Source of the DNA: Trichomonas vaginalis G3 | Taxonomy: Eukaryota; Parabasalia; Trichomonadida; Trichomonadidae | Reading direction: 5' to 3' | Assembly (NCBI RefSeq): GCF_026262505.1 | Contig: NC_067206.1 | Span: 39,383,660 to 39,447,659 of the forward strand | DNA length: 64,000 nucleotides | Shown: one piece after another, positions 1 to 9,436 of the stretch | Position numbering within the stretch: the first letter of the stretch is position 1 | Layout of the letters: every line of letters begins with the position of its first letter | Position numbers and translations under genes: made by a program | The notes under the pieces: model-generated | Seen by the model: only the letters and a program-made list of their open reading frames with translations | The model's database searches: none | Told to the model about the DNA's origin: nothing

Positions 1-1079
1 ATATAATTTTCTGGAAAAACTTTTTGAGGAGGATCTATTGGAAAGTTCTTTATATAGGTCACTCCATCAAAAGACTCTTTGTTTCCCCATAATAAAGGTT
101 GGAGATTCGAATAATTTATGATATAATTTCCTGTATCAAGCAAAACTGCTGCTGTAGCATCAGTAAACCGACTAAATCTGTAATTGGTGAATGCAGTTGG
201 GAGCATAAACTCTGTCATATATGTTCTTGTCTCTAAATGTGATAGACTATTTTGAGATCCATCTCCATCTTCGAGTTCAATTCCAGAAAGACATCTTTCT
301 CCATTATCTCCTTCAAAATACTCCATGTTAAAGTGTTTTACAGCGAACTTATGACAGTATGGAGTTGTTAAAAAGGTAAATTGTTTTCCTTTTCTTGTAA
401 TAGTGCATAATGGATTAGAATATGGAGTAAAACTATCGACTGGATGGAAATAGTCATATTGAGATTTAGTAAATCCTAATAAATGACATAATTCGTGCAA
501 ACACGTGTAAAAGAAAGAATTTTCCCATGTATTGTATAAAACAGGTGAAGTAGGTAACAATTTTGAATTAAATTTGATAGCTCCTTCTCTTGCACGCTTA
601 GATGGATACTCGTAACTAAATATTGTCGCAGAAGCATGAATTTGTTCTTCTTTAGTATTTACTGGAACTATGTATATGTACAAATCCACATTAGATACTT
701 CTTTTGGTTCGAAACCGTAAACTTGATATGAAACTTCAAAAGTATTATTTGGTATTTGCCGAACTTTGAATGTTCTCTCGGCGAATTCTTTCATGCTCTC
801 TAACGATTTTACTAATGCATTTCTTTTTTCTGAGGTAAATATATCATTTTCTTGGCATTCTAAGTTATTTATTACTTGTCCGACTCTCTTACATATGTAT
901 TTGTCATTATCTTCGCGATATAATAGGCTAGTATCCAGTTGGATTCTGATATTTCCCCAAGTGTATTGTGATGAATTGTAATCTTCTTCTAACAAGATTT
1001 TACTCTTGTCTATTTGAGCCTGTTCATTTTCGTTATGATTACAAAAGCGTCCAATGAAAAGGGGAACAATCAAATACAT
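1..1079 (-). CDS. GP63-like (leishmanolysin, M8) metallopeptidase, C-terminus cut off by window start
   Basis: Reading the minus strand from ATG 1079 gives an open frame of 359 codons running off the window edge. Seen: zinc motif HELCH (H195, E196, H199; bases 483-497) followed by LLGF, and a likely third ligand H281 in a SHLETR context, as in leishmanolysins. A short hydrophobic N-terminus (LIVPLF) may be a signal sequence. Family knowledge: M8 enzymes are secreted or membrane-anchored zinc endopeptidases, and trichomonads carry many copies. The domain between the motif and H281 is about 80 residues, which fits the family. A TCATAA initiator lies 15 nt upstream. The missing C-terminus prevents a judgement on a membrane anchor or on whether the copy is intact. 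Confidence 0.85.
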   Translation of the reverse strand, partial: MYLIVPLFIGRFCNHNENEQAQIDKSKILLEEDYNSSQYTWGNIRIQLDTSLLYREDNDKYICKRVGQVINNLECQENDIFTSEKRNALVKSLESMKEFAERTFKVRQIPNNTFEVSYQVYGFEPKEVSNVDLYIYIVPVNTKEEQIHASATIFSYEYPSKRAREGAIKFNSKLLPTSPVLYNTWENSFFYTCLHELCHLLGFTKSQYDYFHPVDSFTPYSNPLCTITRKGKQFTFLTTPYCHKFAVKHFNMEYFEGDNGERCLSGIELEDGDGSQNSLSHLETRTYMTEFMLPTAFTNYRFSRFTDATAAVLLDTGNYIINYSNLQPLLWGNKESFDGVTYIKNFPIDPPQKVFPENY

Positions 1080-1090
1080 TAAAAAATTTA

Positions 1091-1096
1091 TTATGA
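1091..1096 (-). promoter_or_regulatory. Initiator (TCATAA) of the GP63-like gene
   Basis: Minus-strand TCATAA matches the trichomonad Inr consensus TCA+1-Y-(T/A). The inferred start A at 1094 gives a 15-nt 5'UTR, typical of this organism. Inference from motif only. Confidence 0.5.
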
Positions 1097-1657
1097 AAAG
1101 CGGTCATTCAATTTAAATTGACTGAGGTTACAATCCAAGCATATTTATACTTGTCTTCAATTAGAATATTTATTGTCATTTATATTTTTTTTTCAATATG
1201 AACCGTTTTTTATCAAAACAAATCCCTAAAAATTTCAAAATACGAATGTATTTAATATCAATATTAAATATTAAATTTTCAAAATTGTCAGAATTAAAAC
1301 CGTGTTTAAGCTTTTTTTATGAGTTTAATCTGATTATTTCGCCTGCCTATCAATTTGCACAATGGTTTGATATAGGGTTCAAAGAAATGCAAGAATATAT
1401 CATCAAAAATCTCTCATTATTCATATAAAAATGATCGAACAGTTGAGCAAAGGCAATAGCATGCTATATACTTACTTGATGGTTCTCTAGCAATCATTTT
1501 GAAATTTCAAGAATCATTTGATGATGCATAAGCCCTTAAATTATACCATAAAATATATTTGACACACATTAGACAAGATAATTTTAATATTTGCAACTAA
1601 AAAATCTCAAGTGCATAGAGTGTCCCCAAACCGTAATAAATCCTTCAAAACACATAA
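1097..1657. other. Intergenic region between two divergent genes
   Basis: AT-rich spacer between the divergent GP63-like and RLP24 genes. A 76-codon plus-strand frame (1198-1428) has no recognisable composition or initiator and I do not treat it as a gene. A self-complementary TCAATTTAAATTGA lies at about 1109-1125 just upstream of the GP63-like gene. Confidence 0.5.
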
Positions 1658-2194
1658 ATGGTGCGCATTGAGAAATGTTCCTTCTGCGGTGGTCCAATTT
1701 GGCCAGGCCACGGCACTGTCTATGTGCGTAATGATTGCAAAGTTTTTCGCTTCTGCAAATCGAAATGTCGTAAATTCTGGATGAAGAAGAAGAACCCACG
1801 TAAGTTCAGTTGGACTAAAGCATTTAGAGCTGCTATGGGTAAGGATCTTGTAGTTGATAATGTTTATGATTTTGAAACACGCTGCAATCGCCCAGTCAAA
1901 TACGATCGTGATCTTGTCGCTACAACACTCAGAACAATGCGCCTTATTGATGAAATCCGTATGAAACGTGAAGAGGCTCACTGGGAGCGCCGTATGCAAA
2001 CAGCTGCAGCCATCGAAACACGTGCTAAATTATTCGATATCGCTCAGAACATTGATCTTTACACAAAGGTCCCAGAAGTTCAACGTGATGCTGTCCAGCG
2101 TGCAGAAGCTGAAATTGAAGCACACAAGCAACAGATGAAGGAGGACTCCTACAAACTCAATATGAAATTCAAGGAGATGAAGAATGCACAATAA
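1658..2194 (+). CDS. RLP24: Ribosome biogenesis protein RLP24 (L24e-like)
   Basis: 178-aa intact frame. The N-terminal treble-clef zinc finger is visible (C7, C10, C33, C37), followed by the NPRKxxWTKAFR signature and a charged helical C-terminal tail. The VRNDCKVFRFCKSKC context marks the nucleolar biogenesis factor RLP24 (RSL24D1) rather than ribosomal protein L24 itself. Known role of the family: it joins pre-60S particles in the nucleolus and is replaced by L24e in the cytoplasm after AAA-ATPase (Drg1/Afg2) action. The GC content of the coding region is higher than in the neighbours, as usual for a highly expressed conserved gene. No intron is seen. Confidence 0.92.
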   Translation: MVRIEKCSFCGGPIWPGHGTVYVRNDCKVFRFCKSKCRKFWMKKKNPRKFSWTKAFRAAMGKDLVVDNVYDFETRCNRPVKYDRDLVATTLRTMRLIDEIRMKREEAHWERRMQTAAAIETRAKLFDIAQNIDLYTKVPEVQRDAVQRAEAEIEAHKQQMKEDSYKLNMKFKEMKNAQ

Positions 2195-2481
2195 AGATAG
2201 AACTTTTATTTATTATTAATACAGAATTAGAGGTCTCAAACTTCTAAAATTTATAATAAAGCTTAACAATATATTAAAAATTCTTGATAAATAATGCATA
2301 GAAATTTATTATAACATGATTTTTATCTATGTTATTTAGAAAAAGATCTTTGGTATTGAAAATTTATTTCAGATTTGAAGTTTCACCCAAGAAATATGAT
2401 TTTGAAAAGCGAATTTTACTACAAACAGAAAGGTTTAATATACAAACAAAGAAAAATTTGGTAAAAAATATTAAAACAAAA

Positions 2482-3315
2482 CTAAATGCCAGTTCTAGCG
2501 AGTTGAGCTTTGGCCCTACGACGACAAACAGCTTGCATTTCTTCTACCTGCATTTGTTGTGTTTTTGTAAGATTTTTCTGCAATTCTTCGATTTGATCCA
2601 AAAGTTCTTGACGAGTTTTCCAAAGATCTCGGTATAACTCTTGATCTAATACAGGTTTTGGCTTTTCTAATGTTTCTTCACTGAGAATAACTTGTTGTTT
2701 ATTAGATTCTGAAGAATTATCGATTCCTTGGTAAACAAATAGACTTTGTAATAGAGAAACATCTTTGTTGACTTTATCAAGCCTTGCATTTGCTTTTTTA
2801 ATTTTGTCGAGAAGTTGTTGTTTTTCATTTTTAACTTTTGTGAGCTTTTCTTGTTGCTGTTGAATCTCAACTTCCATTTTAGCTGAGTTTAAAGCTGATT
2901 CTCTCTCGAGATCATCAATTTTTTGAGATCTTGTAGGAGCATGAATAAAACTTAGTTCTTCAACGGATTCTGTTAATAATTTTGAGTAAGGTGTTGCGCA
3001 TTTTGAAACTTTTGAGAGTAAATCAACTGCAGGCGGATTATCTGTAGAAAGCCAATCTAAAATCTCTTTTCTTTGCTTTTGAGCTTGATGTTTGGCAACT
3101 AACTTTGGATTGATTTGAATATTTGATACAGAACAAATAGCACTTGTAGATCCAAGTTTTCTCTCTTGAGGTTTTAATGTTGCAAGCATACTACCTGGTT
3201 TATATGTAGCTTGAAACTGACGTGGAAGCAAAGGTGTAAAATTGGGAGGTGAATATGCTCGCATTGATGAAATTTTAATTGAAAAAAATTGTTTAGATTT
3301 TCCGACTTGTGACAT
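2482..3315 (-). CDS. Hypothetical coiled-coil protein
   Basis: 277-aa frame from ATG 3315; an upstream in-frame TTG at 3327 is not a plausible eukaryotic start. Residues about 125-190 and 215-270 are rich in E, K, Q and L with heptad-like spacing, so two coiled-coil segments are likely. The first third is low in charge with scattered prolines. No catalytic motif is visible and I do not recognise a family. It is convergent with RLP24 across a 287-bp AT-rich spacer. Probably a structural or cytoskeletal protein, but that is a guess from composition. Confidence 0.65.
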   Translation of the reverse strand: MSQVGKSKQFFSIKISSMRAYSPPNFTPLLPRQFQATYKPGSMLATLKPQERKLGSTSAICSVSNIQINPKLVAKHQAQKQRKEILDWLSTDNPPAVDLLSKVSKCATPYSKLLTESVEELSFIHAPTRSQKIDDLERESALNSAKMEVEIQQQQEKLTKVKNEKQQLLDKIKKANARLDKVNKDVSLLQSLFVYQGIDNSSESNKQQVILSEETLEKPKPVLDQELYRDLWKTRQELLDQIEELQKNLTKTQQMQVEEMQAVCRRRAKAQLARTGI

Positions 3316-3512
3316 GAATTTCCCCAAAATAACGTTTTTATCAATCGAAGCTTAAACTATAACATTATAATAAGCACAATAATCCCATTATATTTTGCCA
3401 ATAAATAATATATCAATGATCAAATAATGAAAAGAGGAATCAAGAAAGTAATGACTTTGACGAATGAAATGCGAAATAAACTTTGTATATATATAATCTT
3501 TAGTTATATTTC

Positions 3513-3650
3513 TCAAGCCCACATTAGAGTATCAAAACCATTTTTGCCAATATGATCTTTTTTGGCACCAAGTGAAATAAGTAATTTTACTGTATCTAAA
3601 TGACCATTAATTATGGCAAAAGGCAAACATGAAATTTGTTCATTATCAAT
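3513..3650 (-). pseudogene. Ankyrin-repeat 3' remnant beyond a nonsense codon
   Basis: Directly downstream of the stop of the ankyrin gene, the same frame stays open for 45 more codons to TGA at 3513-3515 and encodes one further ankyrin repeat (INGHLDTVKLLISLGAKK). The stop TAA at 3651-3653 sits where the sister repeats have a serine codon TCA. The gene was therefore probably shortened by a point mutation, or an assembly error created the stop. Confidence 0.75.
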
Positions 3651-5048
3651 TTAGGTTACATCAAATCCAATAGAATGAAGATATTTAACAACTTCTGTAT
3701 GACCATTATTTGAAGCAAGAGCAATTGCATTATTACCATAATTATTCTTCATATTCTTATCAGCACCAAGAGAAATTAATAATTTTACTGCATCTAAATG
3801 ACCATTATTTGCCGCCATCAGCAAACATGAGTGATGATCACAACTAACTGAGTTTACATCAAATCCAATAGAATGAAGATATTTAATAATTTCTGTATGA
3901 CCGTTAATTGATGCAAGAACAATTGCATTTCTATCATATTTGTCCTTCATATTCTTATCAGCACCAAGAGAAATTAATAATTTTACTGCATCTAAATTAC
4001 CGTTACTTGCGGCATTAGGCATACATGAAATTTGTTCATTATCAACTGAGTTTACATCAAATCCAATAGAATGAAGATATTTAATAATTTCTGTATGACC
4101 GTTAATTGATGCAAGAACAATTGCATTACTACCATATTTGTCCTTCATGTTCTTATCAGCACCAAGAGAAATTAATAATTTCACTGCATCTAAATTACCA
4201 TTAGCTGCTGCTGTCAGCAAACATGATTTTTTGTCATTATCAACTGAGTTTACATCACATCCAATAGAAAGAAGATATTTAATGATATCAACATTACCTC
4301 CCCAGCAAGCATTAGTTATTGGATATAATCCAAATTTCTCACTGCGTGAATTTTTGTCTAATCCACTTTCAATTAAAAATTTTACAGTTTCCACATCACT
4401 GAAACCAGCAGCAACAATAACTGCATTGTTCCCATTGTTGTTGACTGCATTCAAATTGCAGCCTCCTTCAACAAGATATCGAACAAGTTTACCATTGCCC
4501 TTATATGCAGAATAAATAAGAATAGTTCTACCAGATTTCGTGTCTCTGACTTCGCTTAAACCAGCAATGCAACAAAGACGGATTGATGTTATATCATCTT
4601 TATCACAAAGAGTTTCGAAATGCTTGTAAACACTTTCGAAATCAGTGAATCCAAATGCTTTCATTGCATTTTCAGGGTTTGAATTAAGTTGGAGCTTGAT
4701 TTGATTGATTTGATTAGACAATGTTTGACTGTTTTCAAGACATTTGATTGCCAAATCTAATGCTTTGAAGTGAAGCTTTTTACGAATAATCTGAAGAAGC
4801 AAAATTGCATTTTTAGGTTCTGGTTTATCTGAAATCTTAACTCCTTTAATGACTGGATAGAGTTTACCTGATTTATATTTCTCACTACCGAGTTTAACCA
4901 AACTTTGGAATTCGGAAACGTTTAATGAACTTAGATCAAGGATTTCTTGTAATGCATCAGCTTCAAAAAGGTCGAACAGTGTCTCATTATCAATGTACTC
5001 CCGAATATTTTGGGCTGATGCTTGAAAATCAAGATTTAAATTAGACAT
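3651..5048 (-). CDS. Ankyrin-repeat protein
   Basis: 465 aa from ATG 5048 (a TTG 24 bases upstream was rejected). The N-terminal ~170 residues are non-repeat, helical, and of the kind found in front of ankyrin arrays in the large trichomonad ankyrin family (DUF3447-like, from memory). Then come about eight ankyrin repeats of 33 residues with the usual G-TxLxxAAxxG-layout and near-identical LDAVKLLISLGADKN segments. The high identity between adjacent repeats means recent tandem duplication. It probably acts as a protein-protein interaction scaffold. The product ends inside a repeat because of an in-frame stop, and one more repeat follows. Confidence 0.88.
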   Translation of the reverse strand: MSNLNLDFQASAQNIREYIDNETLFDLFEADALQEILDLSSLNVSEFQSLVKLGSEKYKSGKLYPVIKGVKISDKPEPKNAILLLQIIRKKLHFKALDLAIKCLENSQTLSNQINQIKLQLNSNPENAMKAFGFTDFESVYKHFETLCDKDDITSIRLCCIAGLSEVRDTKSGRTILIYSAYKGNGKLVRYLVEGGCNLNAVNNNGNNAVIVAAGFSDVETVKFLIESGLDKNSRSEKFGLYPITNACWGGNVDIIKYLLSIGCDVNSVDNDKKSCLLTAAANGNLDAVKLLISLGADKNMKDKYGSNAIVLASINGHTEIIKYLHSIGFDVNSVDNEQISCMPNAASNGNLDAVKLLISLGADKNMKDKYDRNAIVLASINGHTEIIKYLHSIGFDVNSVSCDHHSCLLMAANNGHLDAVKLLISLGADKNMKNNYGNNAIALASNNGHTEVVKYLHSIGFDVT

Positions 5049-5058
5049 AAAAAAAATT

Positions 5059-5064
5059 AAGTGA
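5059..5064 (-). promoter_or_regulatory. Initiator TCACTT of the ankyrin gene
   Basis: Minus-strand TCACTT with A+1 at 5062 gives a 14-nt leader to ATG 5048, which supports that start over the upstream TTG. Confidence 0.55.
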
Positions 5065-5072
5065 ATGACCAA

Positions 5073-5389
5073 ACTTCCCCTGTCGTCGAAACTTGGTGCT
5101 TCAAAAACACTCCAAATATCTTATCTCATGCATTCTAAATTCGGAGCCATTTTGATATACCATGAATAATGATTTATATTAATTCATGGTATATCAAACA
5201 AGTCTGTTATGATGAAATTGAATTTTGTTATTTTATTAAGAGCTTATATCTATGGAATAAAAGATTACAAATTGTTAGTATAACTTAAGAAAATAAAGAG
5301 AATTTTAAAAATTATATCATATGAGAAAAGACAATATTTTATCGAAGATTGTATAAAACAAAGAAAATAATATGAGTGAATAAGCTAGA
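5073..5389. other. Intergenic spacer
   Basis: AT-rich spacer between two minus-strand genes. An inverted pair (ATATACCATGAATAA ... TTCATGGTATATC, 5154-5195) can form a hairpin; it lies upstream of the ankyrin promoter and downstream of the membrane-protein gene. Nothing else is recognised. Confidence 0.4.
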
Positions 5390-6274
5390 TTAGAGCTCTC
5401 TGTAATTGTAAAACTCCATAAAGTAATAAGCTTGAAGATTTCCATCAAACTTAATTACTGGTGGATTACGGTTCGAAGCACGATCAATCAATGCAAAATG
5501 ATTGACTGCCATCTTGAATTCGTTCACGATAATTGTCCAAAAATGAATAAGAGCTTTAGTATGTGTATCAAGTTGTTTAACTTGCGCCTCTCTAAAGTAT
5601 GCAACATCAGATAGATCGTAAATATAAATAGGTTGAATGTTATTCAGTTTCAAGTTTCTGAAGAAAGGTAAAAGCCAGTAATTGCATCTCATTCCGCCAA
5701 CGATTAAGTATTTGATTCCGAGTTGATGTGCTAATTTAACGCCATCATTGTGATCTTTAACAAAATAATCAGATTTTGAGGAAAACATTATATCATGATG
5801 AATAGATCCATTGCTTGGAGCTGGCGTTTTATCAAAATCAGTATACAAGCATTTATCTTGTAAATTAGGTGAGGTTTTCTCTAAATTTAATTCAGTTTCC
5901 GGAGTTTGAATATTTGCAGTAATTTCGGAAGGTTTTTCTGTTAAAGTATGGAATATTATTTTCATCCCAAATGCTCTCATCATCTGTGCGAGCCTATTAA
6001 TTTCTGGAGCAATTAAATCTGCGCGATCTGAATAATATGGACATGGATATGTGTCAAAGTAGTTAAGATATAATGCTGTTTCGTTAGGATTTACTTCTAA
6101 AATTGATTCTGTGTTAATTGATGTATTGATTTTGAAACTAAAGAAAGATGAGTCAGTAATATTGGTTGGATTATTATCACTAGAGAAAATTAATATGGAT
6201 ATTAAACCAATTATGATTAAAACAACACACGAAACCTGTAAAATTCTGAAGATTGCTTTCCTAGGAACATTCAT
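5390..6274 (-). CDS. Single-pass membrane protein with possible isochorismatase-like fold
   Basis: 294 aa. Residues about 11-31 form one strong transmembrane helix after a short basic N-terminus, so a type II signal-anchor is likely. The rest should be lumenal or extracellular. The pattern APEINRLAQMMRAFGMKIIFHT, a K..D segment, then LGIKYLIVGGMRCNYW resembles the order of isochorismatase/cysteine hydrolase domains (helix-strand, catalytic K, then strand followed by nucleophile). The expected nucleophilic cysteine position appears to hold another residue and the only nearby Cys is shifted, so activity is doubtful. Assignment is tentative. Expressed from a TCATTT initiator 8 nt upstream. Confidence 0.6.
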   Translation of the reverse strand: MNVPRKAIFRILQVSCVVLIIIGLISILIFSSDNNPTNITDSSFFSFKINTSINTESILEVNPNETALYLNYFDTYPCPYYSDRADLIAPEINRLAQMMRAFGMKIIFHTLTEKPSEITANIQTPETELNLEKTSPNLQDKCLYTDFDKTPAPSNGSIHHDIMFSSKSDYFVKDHNDGVKLAHQLGIKYLIVGGMRCNYWLLPFFRNLKLNNIQPIYIYDLSDVAYFREAQVKQLDTHTKALIHFWTIIVNEFKMAVNHFALIDRASNRNPPVIKFDGNLQAYYFMEFYNYREL

Positions 6275-6278
6275 TACA

Positions 6279-6284
6279 AAATGA
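6279..6284 (-). promoter_or_regulatory. Initiator TCATTT
   Basis: Minus-strand TCATTT, A+1 at 6282, eight bases before the ATG at 6274. Confidence 0.55.
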
Positions 6285-6734
6285 TTTCTTTATGATCTTA
6301 TACTTCTGTATTCATTGAACTTACATATACTTATAATCATAATTACTCAAACCAGAGAATATGAAATCAAATTAAAAAAGATGATAAACAATCCGATTTC
6401 CAATTAGTGTTCATAAGTAATCACTAAAACAACATTAAAATCAGAAAATTTATAAATTTATAGTTTTTACGGGCGCGCCAGTAAAAAGTGCCATAAATTT
6501 TGTGGCGAAATTTTGCAGAATCATGAAAAATTTCATTATTATGGTAAATTTTCATAACTTCAACGCATACATAAAGTCTTTACTTGCATTAGAATGGGTT
6601 TCATCATTATTTAAGCCTAAATTTGTGTTAAATGAAGCTTCAGAATATCAGAATTCCATTTTATCAAAAATTTTTGATATTCATTCAAAATTTTTGTGAA
6701 TGTTTTCCACAAAAAATCGATTTCATTTCTAACA

Positions 6735-7070
6735 ATGTTCGTAAATCTCACTGAAATAGCCTCCGAGCCACTTTCTTTTGATCCAGAGCTTGGCGAAAAA
6801 GAAAACGTAAAGATTCTTGCAACAATATTAGCCCGAAATCACGGTTTCTGGGAACCAGAAGAGTTTCAAGATTATATCCAGTCTGGTTTTGCAGGTATTG
6901 CTGTTAGATTCGGCCCAGATAGAGATATCTTATTATTTGTTACATTCGTCAAAACAATTAACTGCGAATTTAGCACTAAAATCATCGAAGAACTTAAAAA
7001 GTCAGATAACATGCTCAATACAGCAATATCACTTTATCATCTCATAGCAAAATATGATTTATCAAAATAA
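6735..7070 (+). CDS. Small hypothetical protein
   Basis: 111 aa starting at ATG 6735. I prefer this ATG over the one at 6696 because a TCATTT initiator at 6723-6728 would make a 10-nt leader for it and would lie inside the longer frame. The product is soluble, mixed alpha/beta in composition, with no transmembrane segment or motif I recognise. An acidic start and a regular alternation of hydrophobic residues suggest a folded domain. Divergently transcribed from the membrane-protein gene. Confidence 0.6.
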   Translation: MFVNLTEIASEPLSFDPELGEKENVKILATILARNHGFWEPEEFQDYIQSGFAGIAVRFGPDRDILLFVTFVKTINCEFSTKIIEELKKSDNMLNTAISLYHLIAKYDLSK

Positions 7071-7757
7071 TTGATTCATAATTATATATATTTCTGCTCG
7101 GCAGTTGTGTATTCTAAATAAGTTAATAATATTGTTTTTTTTTTAAATAAATTAAATTTTTATGAATTGTGTTATGTGTCTCCGATGTTATTTTCGTATG
7201 GGCATCATTCATAATTGGATTCTAAGTTCTCAGCACTTGAAATTGATTGATTATATTTAAATTGCTTCAATATTTCATTATTCAAGAGAAAATATCAATG
7301 GATCATTAGTATCAAATACAACACTTCGATAATACATCATTGTTAATTAAAGGTCCCTCAATCTTTCTTTAATATTTGATAATCAGCTATCTGCATGGTA
7401 TAACATGGATGATTCTGCTACTAAAATCCCAGATTAACCTCAAAAAATGACATGGAAAACACGATTCCTCTTCGTTATCAGAAGAGTAGGTGACAAAAGC
7501 GCATACTCTTAAATTAACCTTAAATGTTGATTTTTCAATATTTTCGGTATTAACCTTATTGTAAATTTTTCCGGTGATAAATTTATCACACTGAGGTTAT
7601 TTTTCCGGTGAGATTTTTAACCTTGATTTAATGAAATTAATATATATAAATTTTATTATTTTTAATTTCGAATGAGTATAATAAAATATTTTTTATGTGT
7701 TTTTGTTTTTGATGTGATTTGAATTTTGTTAACTCTTTTCAAAATCACTTCATTTTT
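7071..7757. other. Intergenic region upstream of the MULE transposase
   Basis: 687 bp, AT-rich. Between 7500 and 7680 AACCTT recurs four times and TTTTCCGGTGA twice, flanking a perfect GATAAATTTATC palindrome. These may be subterminal motifs of the MULE, but I found no matching inverted copy downstream of the transposase. TCACTT and TCATTT initiators lie at 7745-7755. Confidence 0.4.
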
Positions 7758-9227
7758 ATGATTTCGGTGGACTTAGAGGAGCTTATTGCTTTTGGTATTA
7801 AACAGGAAGTCAAGGGCGGTGTCCCATACAGAAGAAGAACGGGATCTCCAAAGCAATATGTCACTTATTCATGTTCGTATCCCCTATGCAAGGCAAAATT
7901 TAGGGTTGAAGAACAAAATGGAGTGTTTACTATAAGCAAAGTTAATGAAGAACATTGCCATCATATAGGAGTTGAAATGGGTTCACATTACGCGAGTAAA
8001 TTTTATCAAAAATGGATCGAACTTTATATTAAAAACGGTGGAAAGCAATTTCTTGCTCAAAAAGCATTTTTTGATAAGTTCGGAATTGATACGAATAACA
8101 AAGAAACGATGAAACTTTTCGCGCAGTCTACTGATGCTTTAAAGCACAAATTTTATCGCCTTGATGAGATTATTGCACAAAGATTATCAAACGATCCTTA
8201 CACTTCTTTGGAAGCATTTTTGAATAATTTACAGGAAGAGTGCCCAGATGATCTCGTTCAATTTGATTACAATGGAGATTTTTCCGAGTTTACAATCATA
8301 TATGCACCTTTTGCTGCAAAAGAATTGGTGCATAGCATTGATAACCCTCTCCACGTCGATTCCACTCATTCTTTAATTAAAGGAAAGATCCAATTGTTTG
8401 CAGTAACAATGAAAACAAGTCAAAACACAATTTTCCCCTTTTGCTATTTTTTAGTGAACCCTCAGACATCTGAAAAAATTCAAGAATGTTTGGTGAAATT
8501 CTGTGAGTTTGCGCACCTGGATCCACAGCATTGGAGCGCTGACTGTGCGCTAAACATTGCTCGCGCAATTGAGGACGGATTTCCTCTTGCGCAGCTCAGT
8601 TGGTGCGCTGTGCATGTTTTACGCGCATGTGCAAAAGTTGGAAGCTATTTTGACAATCCACAGAATTTTGAGAACTTCTATTTAGCAATGGACTTTTTGA
8701 CATTACGTGCAGATGCAACGAATGCAGAAAAGCTGGCTGAAGAGTCTGATGAAACATATGAGTTCTTGACAACAATGTTAGAAGAAGAAGAACCGCGCGC
8801 TTTGAAGTATTTCGATAAACAATGGAGAAGAACCAAAGAACATTGGATGATGTTATATCGTGGAGAAGGTGATTCCACGAATAACATTGCGGAATCACAC
8901 TTTCATCAATTAAAGCAAACATTTTTCTTGGGTAAGAAAAATGAGCGCATTGATGACATCGTCATAACTCTCATCACTGTTGTGATTCCAAATGCGATTA
9001 TTAAGGTTCAAGTCGCTAATGTTTTGAATGAAGAAAGAGCAGTAAGAATTCTTACAAGGGCAGGTAATCAGATTGTTGAGCAAAGAGCTTCAAAACACGA
9101 TGAATGTTTGAAATTAATTCAACACATTTTGGAAATTGTCGAAAGCCGAAGGATTGAACCTAATGTCCTTATTCCATCTTTGAAGGCAATATTAAATTTG
9201 GCACAAAGAAGTTTAAAGGAAGAGTAA
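7758..9227 (+). CDS. Mutator-like (MULE) transposase
   Basis: 489 aa from ATG 7758, 6-11 nt after overlapping initiators. N-terminal zinc-binding domain of the FLYWCH/WRKY-GCM type (C39, C44, then an HCHH cluster at 66-69). MULE catalytic core: D201 in HVDSTHS, D262 in SADCALN, the C-x2-H motif (C283, H286) that MULEs carry after the second Asp, and E379 in NNIAESHF. Spacing D-61-D-117-E is normal for the superfamily. The frame is intact, so the enzyme could still be active or domesticated. I could not find clear terminal inverted repeats or a 9-bp target duplication around it, so I do not delimit an element. Confidence 0.85.
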   Translation: MISVDLEELIAFGIKQEVKGGVPYRRRTGSPKQYVTYSCSYPLCKAKFRVEEQNGVFTISKVNEEHCHHIGVEMGSHYASKFYQKWIELYIKNGGKQFLAQKAFFDKFGIDTNNKETMKLFAQSTDALKHKFYRLDEIIAQRLSNDPYTSLEAFLNNLQEECPDDLVQFDYNGDFSEFTIIYAPFAAKELVHSIDNPLHVDSTHSLIKGKIQLFAVTMKTSQNTIFPFCYFLVNPQTSEKIQECLVKFCEFAHLDPQHWSADCALNIARAIEDGFPLAQLSWCAVHVLRACAKVGSYFDNPQNFENFYLAMDFLTLRADATNAEKLAEESDETYEFLTTMLEEEEPRALKYFDKQWRRTKEHWMMLYRGEGDSTNNIAESHFHQLKQTFFLGKKNERIDDIVITLITVVIPNAIIKVQVANVLNEERAVRILTRAGNQIVEQRASKHDECLKLIQHILEIVESRRIEPNVLIPSLKAILNLAQRSLKEE

Positions 9228-9436
9228 GCAAGATTAGATAATTTGGACTTTTTTTAAAATTAATGAATAAACAGTATATTTTTGAAGTGTAAGCTTATTT
9301 ACCTGAAGCTATATTACTTAATATAACATTCAAAGTATTATTGCTATTTATTGGAGAACAAATTTATGTAATTTTCACATGAAAATTGATAAATTTGTAT
9401 TTCCTTATGATAATCAATTTTTGTATTTGTAGAGAG

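Noticed and set aside
1198..1428. 76-codon open frame
   Set aside because: No initiator, no recognisable product, base composition like the intergenic DNA.
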